DNA of 5,525 bases. It comes from Actinomycetota bacterium (GTDB lineage: Bacteria; Actinomycetota; Actinomycetes; Actinomycetales; Microbacteriaceae). The notes under the pieces are model-generated. The model was not told the origin of the DNA, did no database searches, and saw nothing but the letters and a program-made list of their open reading frames with translations. Both the position numbers and the translations under genes were made by a program. This document shows positions 1 through 5,525 of the stretch, piece after piece. The stretch is taken from assembly GCA_009703545.1 (NCBI GenBank), contig WLFX01000078.1, positions 1-5,525 on the forward strand. The letters run 5' to 3'. How positions within the stretch are numbered: the stretch's first letter is position 1; each line of letters begins with the position of its first letter.

Positions 1-674
1 ATTTTGCCTGACTCTCGAATCTCCATTCCCTGCTTGTACGATAACGGCGCGACTGTTTGAAGACATCGAATTGCGGGAGACGAAATGATTGTCACTGGGC
101 CAAATGCGGCGAGACCGCCGGCAATGTCGCGAGCTTGTTGCATGCCCTGTGCTACGAGTGGGCGAAGCGAATCCGGTCCGTCCCATTGATCGTGAGCGGT
201 CGCTTTGCCGTGACGGGCAATGATCAGAGGGAAGGTGTCCATTGAACCCGATTTCCACAAAGAACGCACGTCGTCGATCAGTTCGCGGTCGTGCTCGTAG
301 GTCAACGCAGCGATTGCTTTTTTCGCACTGAGCCACTCGAGGGCAAAGATCTCGTCGTTGGAAACAAATTTCGATTTGGCTTCGGCGACGGGGTCGACCT
401 CGGCCGCCCAATAGTGCACAATCTTTGGTTTGCCATTGGTTGGCTGAACGTAATGGACCGAGCCGAGCGACGGTCCGAGGTTTACCCTCAGGCCGGTCTC
501 TTCGAAAACTTCCCGGACAGCGGTGTGGGGCAGTGTCTCACCTGGGTCGACTTTGCCCTTGGGAATTGACACGTCTCGATGTTGTTTGCGATAGACGACG
601 AGTACCTGCAGTTTCCCGTTGACCACACGCCACGGGACCGCGCCCGCCGCGACGACCGGTTCGGACTTACTCAC
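1..674 (-). CDS. mutT1: Nudix hydrolase / histidine phosphatase fusion, MutT1-like (3' part missing)
   Basis: Reading leftward from a GTG at 674-672, 224 codons stay open to the window edge, so the C-terminus is missing. Residues 40-62 carry a perfect Nudix box: G40, E46, then R54-E55, E58-E59 and G61. A second domain begins near residue 148 with the phosphatase signature RHG (154-156, in IIARHGKAT), and a second phosphatase-like motif, SSPAIRCLQT, lies near 199-208. This two-domain order is that of mycobacterial MutT1, known to hydrolyse 8-oxo-dGTP and diadenosine polyphosphates; the mycobacterial protein is about 315 residues, so roughly 90 may be missing here. The GTG start overlaps the ppk1 stop in the string GTGA, with a purine-rich GGGGAAAG upstream, which supports this start and translational coupling. 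The exact substrate is inferred: other Nudix/phosphatase fusions exist, but the family call is firm. Confidence 0.9.
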   Translation of the reverse strand, partial: MSKSEPVVAAGAVPWRVVNGKLQVLVVYRKQHRDVSIPKGKVDPGETLPHTAVREVFEETGLRVNLGPSLGSVHYVQPTNGKPKIVHYWAAEVDPVAEAKSKFVSNDEIFALEWLSAKKAIAALTYEHDRELIDDVRSLWKSGSMDTFPLIIARHGKATAHDQWDGPDSLRPLVAQGMQQARDIAGGLAAFGPVTIISSPAIRCLQTVAPLSYKQGMEIRESGK

Positions 675-2839
675 TTGGTCTTTCCCCGCGAGTTTCGTGC
701 CGTGTATTCGGACATGAGCGTGTCCTGAATGTCGGCGAGCTCGCCAGCCAGTCCGTTGTGGCGGGTCCACTCACCGTTTTCTGCGAGTGACCACGTCGAC
801 GACGAGTCGCTCATGTGCAATTCGAAAAGATGATCGATTCGTTCGAGGTGTTCGGGGGTCTCGATTTTGACCAGCACCTCGATTCGCCGATCGAGGTTTC
901 TATGCATCATGTCGCTACTGCCGATGTACATCGAGGGCTTGCCGCCGTTGTAGAACGAATAGATGCGGGAGTGTTCGAGATAACGTCCCAGCACGCTGCG
1001 CACGCGAATGGTCTCAGACAATCCCGCTCGACCGGGTACGAGCGAACAGATTCCGCGCACGGACACATCGATGGGGACCCCGGCACGGCTGGCGCGATAA
1101 AGTGCGTCGATGATTGTTTCGTCCACGAGTGAGTTCATTTTGAGGCGGATGCCCGATTTCTCGCCTGCGAGGGCAGCTTCGGTTTCCCGGGCAATGTTTT
1201 TGAGCAAGCCGTTACGCAAATACCGTGGAGCGACGAGGAGCCGTTTGAACTTCTTTTCGATTGCGTAGCCGCTGAGTTCGTTGAACAACCGGGTCAATTC
1301 CGCGCCGACCTCGGCCGAACTCGTGAACAGGCCAAGGTCTTCATAGGTGCGGCTTGTCTTCGGGTTGTAATTTCCCGTTCCGATGTGTGAGTAGTACGAG
1401 ATGTCGCCCGACTTTTCACGACGAACCACCTGGGTCAGTTTGCAGTGGGTTTTCAACCCGACAAGCCCGTAGACGACGTGCACGCCGGCGCGTTCGAGTT
1501 GTCTTGCCCACGTGATGTTGTTCTGCTCGTCGAATCGCGCCTTGATTTCGACGAGAGCGAGCACCGCTTTGCCGGACTCAGCGGCCGTGATCAACGATCG
1601 AACAATGGGGGAGTCGCCCGACGTGCGGTACAAGGTCTGCTTGATGGCGAGCACGTTGGGGTCTGTCGCGGCTTGCTCAACAAACGCTTGGACACTCGTC
1701 GCGAATGACTCGTAAGGGTGGTGAACAATCACTTCGCCCTCATTGAGTGCTCCAAACAAATCTGCTGGCGTACCGGGTTCAGACGGTTGGAACTGAAGGA
1801 CTGTTGTGGGCACGTGTGGGGCAAACTTAAGCTCTCGCCGGTCGACGCGGGTGACTTGAAAGAGCTGGTCGAGCCCGAGGATTCCGGGGAGACGATAGAC
1901 CTCACCCTCGTCCATTCCAAGTTCGCGAATGAGCAAATCGAGTGTGACGGCGTCCATGTCGTCACTAATTTCAAGTCGAATCGGGGCGCCAAATCGACGT
2001 CGCGAAAGTTCTTTCTCGAGCGCTTTGAGGAGGTTTTCGCCGTCGTCCTCGTCGATCTCGAGGTCTTCATTGCGAGTGACCCGGAAAAAATGGTGATCGA
2101 GAATCGCCATCCCAGGGAACAGGGAACCGAGGTGGTGAGCGATGAGATCTTCGAGCGGAAGGAACCGAATCGTTCCGTCGCCCGAGGTAGGCAACTCGAC
2201 AAATCGGGGCAAAATCGCCGGCACCTTGACGCGAGCGAAGTTCTCTTCGCCCGACTTCGGATTTTGCACCCGAACCGCCAAATTCAACGACAGGCCCGAG
2301 ATGTAGGGAAACGGGTGCGCTGGGTCGACGGCGAGCGGGGTGAGTACCGGAAAAATCTGAGAGACGAATAACTCGTCAACCGTCTTTCGGTCGGCGGGTG
2401 ACAATTCATCAATTGACGTGATGGCGACACCAGCGAGCTCCATGGCGGGTCGAATGATGTCCGTGGCGACACGAGCATGGTCAATTTGCAGCGCGTAGGC
2501 GGCCGCATGGATATCGGACAAAACCTGTTGAGGCCCCCGACCGACATTGTTGTGAGCAGCAATTCCCGTTTCGAGTCGGCGCTTCAGGCCCGCGACGCGG
2601 ACCATGAAGAATTCGTCGAGGTTGTTGGCAAAGATGGCAAGAAAGTTCACCCGCTCAAGAAGAGGAATCGATTCGTCCTTCGCGAGTTCGAGGACACGGC
2701 CGTTGAAGGCGAGCCACGACAATTCGCGGTCAAAAAACCGATTGCTGGGGAGCGAGGCGTCGTTCGCCGGGGGGGATTCCTCCCAATCGTCGTCGAGTTC
2801 GGCGTCGGTGGACCCCGTGGTGGGGTTCGTCTCGCTCAT
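671..2839 (-). CDS. ppk1: Polyphosphate kinase 1
   Basis: Catalyses reversible transfer of the ATP gamma-phosphate onto inorganic polyphosphate through a phosphohistidine intermediate. The 722-residue protein is a normal PPK1 length. After an acidic, low-complexity leader (about 1-33) comes the N domain (FFDRELSWLAFN at 35-46, ANNLDEFF at 71-78), then the head domain, then two phospholipase-D-like C-terminal domains. H465 in KTHCKL matches the autophosphorylated His435 of E. coli PPK, and H485 in SHIGTGNYN matches His454. R405 and R435 fit the Mg/phosphate-binding arginines 375 and 405, and EHSR (621-624) holds a further conserved histidine. All key residues appear intact. The ATG overlaps the regulator's stop (ATGA) and is preceded by a strong AGGAG seven bases upstream, which fixes the start. 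It lies second in the glnR-ppk1-mutT1 chain and was probably co-transcribed with it. Confidence 0.97.
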   Translation of the reverse strand: MSETNPTTGSTDAELDDDWEESPPANDASLPSNRFFDRELSWLAFNGRVLELAKDESIPLLERVNFLAIFANNLDEFFMVRVAGLKRRLETGIAAHNNVGRGPQQVLSDIHAAAYALQIDHARVATDIIRPAMELAGVAITSIDELSPADRKTVDELFVSQIFPVLTPLAVDPAHPFPYISGLSLNLAVRVQNPKSGEENFARVKVPAILPRFVELPTSGDGTIRFLPLEDLIAHHLGSLFPGMAILDHHFFRVTRNEDLEIDEDDGENLLKALEKELSRRRFGAPIRLEISDDMDAVTLDLLIRELGMDEGEVYRLPGILGLDQLFQVTRVDRRELKFAPHVPTTVLQFQPSEPGTPADLFGALNEGEVIVHHPYESFATSVQAFVEQAATDPNVLAIKQTLYRTSGDSPIVRSLITAAESGKAVLALVEIKARFDEQNNITWARQLERAGVHVVYGLVGLKTHCKLTQVVRREKSGDISYYSHIGTGNYNPKTSRTYEDLGLFTSSAEVGAELTRLFNELSGYAIEKKFKRLLVAPRYLRNGLLKNIARETEAALAGEKSGIRLKMNSLVDETIIDALYRASRAGVPIDVSVRGICSLVPGRAGLSETIRVRSVLGRYLEHSRIYSFYNGGKPSMYIGSSDMMHRNLDRRIEVLVKIETPEHLERIDHLFELHMSDSSSTWSLAENGEWTRHNGLAGELADIQDTLMSEYTARNSRGKTK

Positions 2840-3495
2840 TCGTCTTCTCCTGTGGGTGCAAATCGATAACCGACGTTGCGAACTGTCCCGATCACGGATT
2901 CACGCTCTCCGAGTTTGAAGCGGAGGCGGCGAACATGAACGTCGACGGTTCGTGTTCCCCCAAAGTAGTCGTAACCCCATACGTCTGAGAGTAATTGCTC
3001 GCGGGTGAACACGCGACCCGGATTTGCGACCAAATACCTTAACAATTCGAACTCTTTGAACGTGAGGTCAAGGGGCCTTCCACTGGCGGTGGCCTGGTAA
3101 CTCGACTCGTCGATGGAAACCCCAGAGTGACTCAACCCGGTTGCCACGGTGCCACTCGCGGACTGAACGGCCAGACGGATTCGTGCATCGACTTCTGCGA
3201 GAGAAGCTGATGGCAGCAAAAAATCCGTGATTCCCCATGAACGGTCGAGGACAGACAACGACGTGTCGGACACCACGATGAGGACGGGCACGGGCAACTG
3301 AGCTGAAGACAGGATCGACGACATGGATTTCGCCCCGATCAAGTCGGTCACGCCGTCGATGAGCACGAGGTCGACGTCGGGGTGAGTAGCCAGCGATTGA
3401 GGGGCGAGCGGCGCGAGGGTTAAATCATGTGGCAACAACGCCAGAGCGGGAATGACCGAAGCGGACGATGGGGAAAGTAACAGTATTCGAGACAC
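2836..3495 (-). CDS. glnR: GlnR-type orphan response regulator (OmpR-family winged helix)
   Basis: A 219-residue DNA-binding regulator. The N-terminal receiver-like domain (about 1-112) has the GlnR-style VLIDG with D47, and SWGITDFLLP (86-95) resembling GlnR's SWGI/WGIDD segment. It lacks the acidic pair normally found after strand 1, and leucine stands where receivers have the conserved lysine, so phosphorylation is unlikely to be the switch. The C-terminal winged helix (about 125-213) includes LTFKEFELLRYL, GRVFTREQLL, VWGYDYFGGTRTVDVHVRRL and TVRNVGYRF, nearly matching actinobacterial GlnR recognition sequences. GlnR controls nitrogen assimilation and, in some species, phosphate-related genes. 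No histidine kinase gene is adjacent. The GTG start has GGGAGG eight bases upstream. The downstream ATGA overlap suggests it is co-expressed with ppk1. A PhoP/RegX3-like regulator is the main alternative, less likely because of the degenerate pocket. Confidence 0.88.
   Translation of the reverse strand: MSRILLLSPSSASVIPALALLPHDLTLAPLAPQSLATHPDVDLVLIDGVTDLIGAKSMSSILSSAQLPVPVLIVVSDTSLSVLDRSWGITDFLLPSASLAEVDARIRLAVQSASGTVATGLSHSGVSIDESSYQATASGRPLDLTFKEFELLRYLVANPGRVFTREQLLSDVWGYDYFGGTRTVDVHVRRLRFKLGERESVIGTVRNVGYRFAPTGEDE
2846..2851 (-). promoter_or_regulatory. Ribosome binding site of ppk1
   Basis: AGGAGA lies inside the end of the regulator gene, with AGGAG ending seven bases before the ppk1 ATG. 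Ribosomes can therefore initiate at ppk1 even though the start overlaps the upstream stop, and this supports the chosen start. Confidence 0.7.
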
Positions 3496-3547
3496 GACCC
3501 ACCCCTCCCACGATTCGTTAAAGTCTAGGCGCGTTTAGCATGGTGAC
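3496..3547. promoter_or_regulatory. Divergent intergenic region with back-to-back promoter candidates
   Basis: This 52-bp gap separates the leftward regulator operon from the rightward membrane-protein/ygfZ operon, so both must be transcribed from it or from within neighbouring genes. Leftward: TAGACT (3527-3522 on the minus strand) fits a TAnnnT -10 box about 26 bases ahead of the GTG, followed by the GGGAGG ribosome site at 3509-3504. Rightward: TAGCAT (3536-3541) also fits TAnnnT and ends exactly six bases before the ATG at 3548. Neither has a convincing -35 box, which is common in actinobacteria. Positions are read by eye; start sites are inferred. Confidence 0.45.
3504..3509 (-). promoter_or_regulatory. 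Ribosome binding site of the GlnR-type regulator
   Basis: GGGAGG on the minus strand, with an eight-base spacer to the GTG codon at 3495-3493. It decides in favour of this GTG as the start. Confidence 0.65.
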
Positions 3548-3811
3548 ATGCCCCGCCGAATCGCATCCGCACTGCCCTCATGGATTGTCGCTCTTGCGGG
3601 TACCGCATATGCGGTGGCGTTCGGGTCTGCCCAGTGGGCGGCCGTAATTTCGGCGACAATCGGCGCTTCGCTTGTCTTGTCGTTTGTCGTTCAGTTGTCG
3701 ATGCAGCGGAAGCAAGGCCTGGTCAATCGGCTCGCGTTCACGACAGCGGGAAGTCTTGTCATCGGCGCCGTCGGCATCGGGGTCGCGTTGGCCCGATACG
3801 GTTTAGGCTAG
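3548..3811 (+). CDS. Small three-helix membrane protein, function unknown
   Basis: An 87-residue protein that I cannot assign to a characterised family. Three hydrophobic segments are visible: about 12-28 (starting WIVALAG), 30-50 (starting WAAVISA) and 64-82 (starting FTTAGSL). A basic amino end (PRR at 2-4) and a basic loop (QRKQGLVNR at 53-61) between helices two and three suggest the N-terminus and that loop are cytoplasmic. It is first in a tight rightward chain with a 36-residue membrane microprotein and ygfZ, and is divergent from the GlnR-type regulator. No clear Shine-Dalgarno sequence precedes the ATG; a -10-like TAGCAT lies where it would place transcription at the ATG itself. The coding pattern, membrane character and packing make it a real gene; its role is unknown. 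Confidence 0.8.
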   Translation: MPRRIASALPSWIVALAGTAYAVAFGSAQWAAVISATIGASLVLSFVVQLSMQRKQGLVNRLAFTTAGSLVIGAVGIGVALARYGLG

Positions 3812-3815
3812 ACCC

Positions 3816-3926
3816 ATGATCTTCTGGTTCGAAATGTTCTTCTTGGCGCTGTTGGGACTCGCGTTTGTCGCAATCGGCTTCACGAGCATCGTGGTTCTCG
3901 TTCGGCTCTTTCGCGGTCAGCGCTAG
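3816..3926 (+). CDS. 36-residue single-pass membrane microprotein
   Basis: A short reading frame that standard gene finders could miss. It begins with ATG four bases after the stop of the 87-residue gene and ends two bases before the ygfZ ATG, filling the space almost exactly. The peptide starts MIFWFEMFF, has one long hydrophobic segment (about 8-29), and ends in a basic tail RLFRGQR. By the positive-inside rule the C-terminus would face the cytoplasm. There is no evident ribosome site, so translation may be coupled to the upstream gene by re-initiation. I do not recognise a family. It could be a small membrane regulator or partner of the 87-residue protein. The alternative is chance coding in a spacer, but the clean membrane pattern and precise fit argue against that. 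Confidence 0.65.
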   Translation: MIFWFEMFFLALLGLAFVAIGFTSIVVLVRLFRGQR

Positions 3927-3928
3927 CG

Positions 3929-4882
3929 ATGTCCAACCCTTTCGTCGACCAACGACGATTGGTCGAGGGGGACGCGGCGGTTTCCATCGAGGCGGGCGTC
4001 GTACTCGTCACCGGACCAGACCGATTCGACGTCCTCAACGCGACGCTCAGTCAAGACCTTCGCGGTCTCGCTGTCGGAGACTCGCGCGATGCCCTTGAAC
4101 TAGACGGTCAGGGACGTATCCAACACAGCATTCACGTTCTCGAATCGATCGACGGCACTCTCCTCATTGTTCCAGGGACTTCGGGGGCGGATGTTGCGGC
4201 CTGGCTCGACGCCCGAATCTTCATGGAAGACGTCCAGGCCCTCGATGTGACGACCCGGTTCTCGGTGTGGGGCGGAGCCGTCGCGTTCGGCGACCTCGCT
4301 TGGATCGACCCGTGGCCAACGGTCGTCCCCGGCGGTATCACGTACGGGGACCTCGTGATTCCCGGGTGGGCGTGGGTGGAAACGTTGCTTCCCGCCGGGG
4401 AACAACCGAACGTCGACGTGCTCGGTGCTGACTTTGTTGATCCGTTGCGCGTCGTCGCCGGGCGACCATCGATGGCGGAGGTCGACGATCGATCCCTCCC
4501 GCACGAGCTTGATTGGCTCCGAACCGCGGTGCATTTGTCCAAAGGGTGCTATCCGGGGCAAGAGACGGTGTCCAAGATTCACAACGTCGGACACCCGCCG
4601 AGGCGACTCGTGCGACTTCACCTCGACGGTTCGGAATCGGTTTTTGCCGAAGCCGGCGATTTGGTGATGTTGAATGGCGATGTGGTCGGCACAGTCACCA
4701 CCGCCGGAAACCATTTTGACGACGGTCCCGTGGCGCTCGCGGTGATCAAGCGAACCGTCGACGTGACCACCGAATTGATTGTGATGCACGACGAGCACCC
4801 GCTTGCAGCGACGCAGGACGTGCTTGTTCCCCCGAGCGCTGGCGCTACCGCCGCGGAGAGACTGCGTCCCAGTCGACCGTAA
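3929..4882 (+). CDS. ygfZ: YgfZ/CAF17-type folate-binding Fe-S cluster protein
   Basis: A 317-residue cytoplasmic protein related to the aminomethyltransferase GcvT fold. Members bind tetrahydrofolate and are needed to assemble or repair Fe-S clusters in certain enzymes, such as MiaB-type radical-SAM proteins. The diagnostic signature is K205-G-C-Y-P-G-Q-E-T (205-213), with the functionally important C207. Upstream lies the family segment RVVAGRPSMAEVD (174-186) followed by PHELDW (191-196). Residues 25-65 show the N-terminal folate-domain pattern VTGPDRFDVLNATLSQDL with a later DGQGRI. The C-terminal barrel (about 224-300) follows. The ATG is two bases after the microprotein stop with no strong ribosome site, which suggests coupling. 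The final 12 codons overlap the end of the convergent methyltransferase gene. Length and motifs are normal for the family. Confidence 0.95.
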   Translation: MSNPFVDQRRLVEGDAAVSIEAGVVLVTGPDRFDVLNATLSQDLRGLAVGDSRDALELDGQGRIQHSIHVLESIDGTLLIVPGTSGADVAAWLDARIFMEDVQALDVTTRFSVWGGAVAFGDLAWIDPWPTVVPGGITYGDLVIPGWAWVETLLPAGEQPNVDVLGADFVDPLRVVAGRPSMAEVDDRSLPHELDWLRTAVHLSKGCYPGQETVSKIHNVGHPPRRLVRLHLDGSESVFAEAGDLVMLNGDVVGTVTTAGNHFDDGPVALAVIKRTVDVTTELIVMHDEHPLAATQDVLVPPSAGATAAERLRPSRP

Positions 4883-5525
4883 TCTCGCCGAGACGCCACA
4901 CGCTCGCGGTTCCCTGAATCGGCCACCCCGAATCCTTCATGGCTCGCACGGCGGCAATCCATCGCTGACTGGGTGAATAAACCTGTAATGGTGCAGAGAC
5001 CGTCCAGTGACGATCAAGGTCTCCGAAGAACCGGTGGATTTCTTCACCCTCGATGTTTCGATGAATCAGCGCTTTGACCAAGCGCTCGGCGGCAATGCTG
5101 GGCATTTCCAGGTCGGCTAGGCGAAGTGCGACGGTTAGTGTTTCGGGTCCGTTTGTGCCAAGTGAAACCCATGTGGCAACGCGTCCGATTTCGTCGCAGG
5201 TTCCATCGAGGAAGATTCCATCCGACGAGAGCCGTGCCTGAACCCTCGTCCAAATTTCAGAGACCTCTGACTCGTCGTATTGACGCAGCACATTGAAAGC
5301 GCGAATGATTTCTGCGGTGCGATTCTCGGGCAGCGGAATTTCAAAACCGCCACGGATGAACGAGACCCGTTCAGTCGCGCTCGTTTGGGCACTCGACACT
5401 CGTTCTGGGTCGATTTCGATGCCGACCACGCGAAGCCCGGGCTGGACGGTCGAAAGCCGGTCAGCCAGTTCGAGCGTCGTGTGCGGCATGGCGCCGTAAC
5501 CGAGATCGACGACGAGGGGGTCGCG
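4845..5525 (-). CDS. Class I SAM-dependent methyltransferase, N-terminus off the window
   Basis: The leftward frame stays open from the right edge to the TAG at 4847-4845, giving 226 visible residues. An in-frame ATG at 5489 is not the likely start, because the 12 codons before it encode part of the SAM-binding motif I (VVDLGYGA, continuing into MPHTTLEL); the true start is beyond 5525. Visible Rossmann features are that glycine motif, the acidic end of strand two (VVGIEIDPERV), a later FIRGGFEIPL, and IIRAFNVLRQYDESEV leading to GIFLDGTCDE. The methyl acceptor is not evident. I associate this pattern with an actinobacterial methyltransferase often found near ygfZ, from memory rather than from a search. 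The C-terminal part (KALIHRNIEGEEIHRF to DRHW) looks family-specific. Its 3' end overlaps ygfZ on the other strand. Confidence 0.85.
   Translation of the reverse strand, partial: RDPLVVDLGYGAMPHTTLELADRLSTVQPGLRVVGIEIDPERVSSAQTSATERVSFIRGGFEIPLPENRTAEIIRAFNVLRQYDESEVSEIWTRVQARLSSDGIFLDGTCDEIGRVATWVSLGTNGPETLTVALRLADLEMPSIAAERLVKALIHRNIEGEEIHRFFGDLDRHWTVSAPLQVYSPSQRWIAAVRAMKDSGWPIQGTASVWRLGEITVDWDAVSPRR

Noticed and set aside
57..622. Short rightward frames opposite the Nudix gene
   Set aside because: They are antisense to a frame with an exact Nudix box and phosphatase motif, and none shows a domain of its own.
1439..1447. Cysteine next to the catalytic histidine of PPK (KTHCKL instead of E. 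coli HAKL)
   Set aside because: I recall THCK as usual for actinobacterial PPK1, so it is not an anomaly.
1718..2371. Long rightward reading frame of 217 residues opposite ppk1
   Set aside because: It lies wholly antisense to a perfectly conserved ppk1 frame, has no recognisable domain, and is explained by the codon bias of the real gene leaving the opposite strand open.
3533..3547. GTCAC and TAAAC on the minus strand as a GlnR operator
   Set aside because: The half-sites resemble the GlnR box but are spaced five instead of six bases, and one has a mismatch; it is too weak to annotate, though an autoregulatory site here deserves a motif search.
4100..4798. Leftward reading frame of 232 residues opposite ygfZ
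   Set aside because: Shadow of ygfZ: no recognisable motif, composition typical of an antisense frame (rich in H, R and P), and no ribosome site seen.
4835..4846. Small inverted repeat AGCG-CTGG-CGCT near the convergent gene ends, as a terminator
   Set aside because: The stem is only four base pairs, lies inside ygfZ coding sequence, and has no T run on either side.

Overview
The window looks like a compact chromosomal segment from an actinobacterium. The evidence is a GlnR-type orphan regulator, an actinobacterial-style PPK1, a MutT1-like Nudix/phosphohistidine-type fusion, GTG starts, moderately high GC, and very short or overlapping gene junctions. The gene set and compactness would fit a Microbacteriaceae-like genome, but that placement is inference.

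Layout. The left half (1-3495) is one leftward gene chain read glnR > ppk1 > mutT1-like. The regulator overlaps ppk1 by four bases (ATGA), and ppk1 overlaps the Nudix gene by four bases (GTGA). The Nudix gene runs off the left edge. A 52-bp divergent intergenic region (3496-3547) separates this chain from a rightward trio: a three-helix membrane protein of 87 residues, a 36-residue single-helix membrane microprotein, and ygfZ. Gaps in the trio are 4 and 2 bases. ygfZ converges on, and overlaps by 38 bp, a leftward SAM-dependent methyltransferase gene whose start lies beyond the right edge. No stretch over 60 bases is without a gene.

How the genes may work together. The leftward chain joins a nitrogen/phosphate-type regulator to polyphosphate synthesis and to a nucleotide-cleaning (or dinucleoside-polyphosphate) hydrolase, so it reads as a phosphate/nucleotide metabolism operon. 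The rightward group is built around YgfZ, a folate-dependent Fe-S maintenance protein; the role of the two small membrane proteins is unknown. I see no mobile element, CRISPR array, tRNA, rRNA or phage signature. Most content is conserved core genome. The least described parts are the microprotein and its membrane-protein neighbour, the apparently leaderless rightward promoter, and the convergent overlap.
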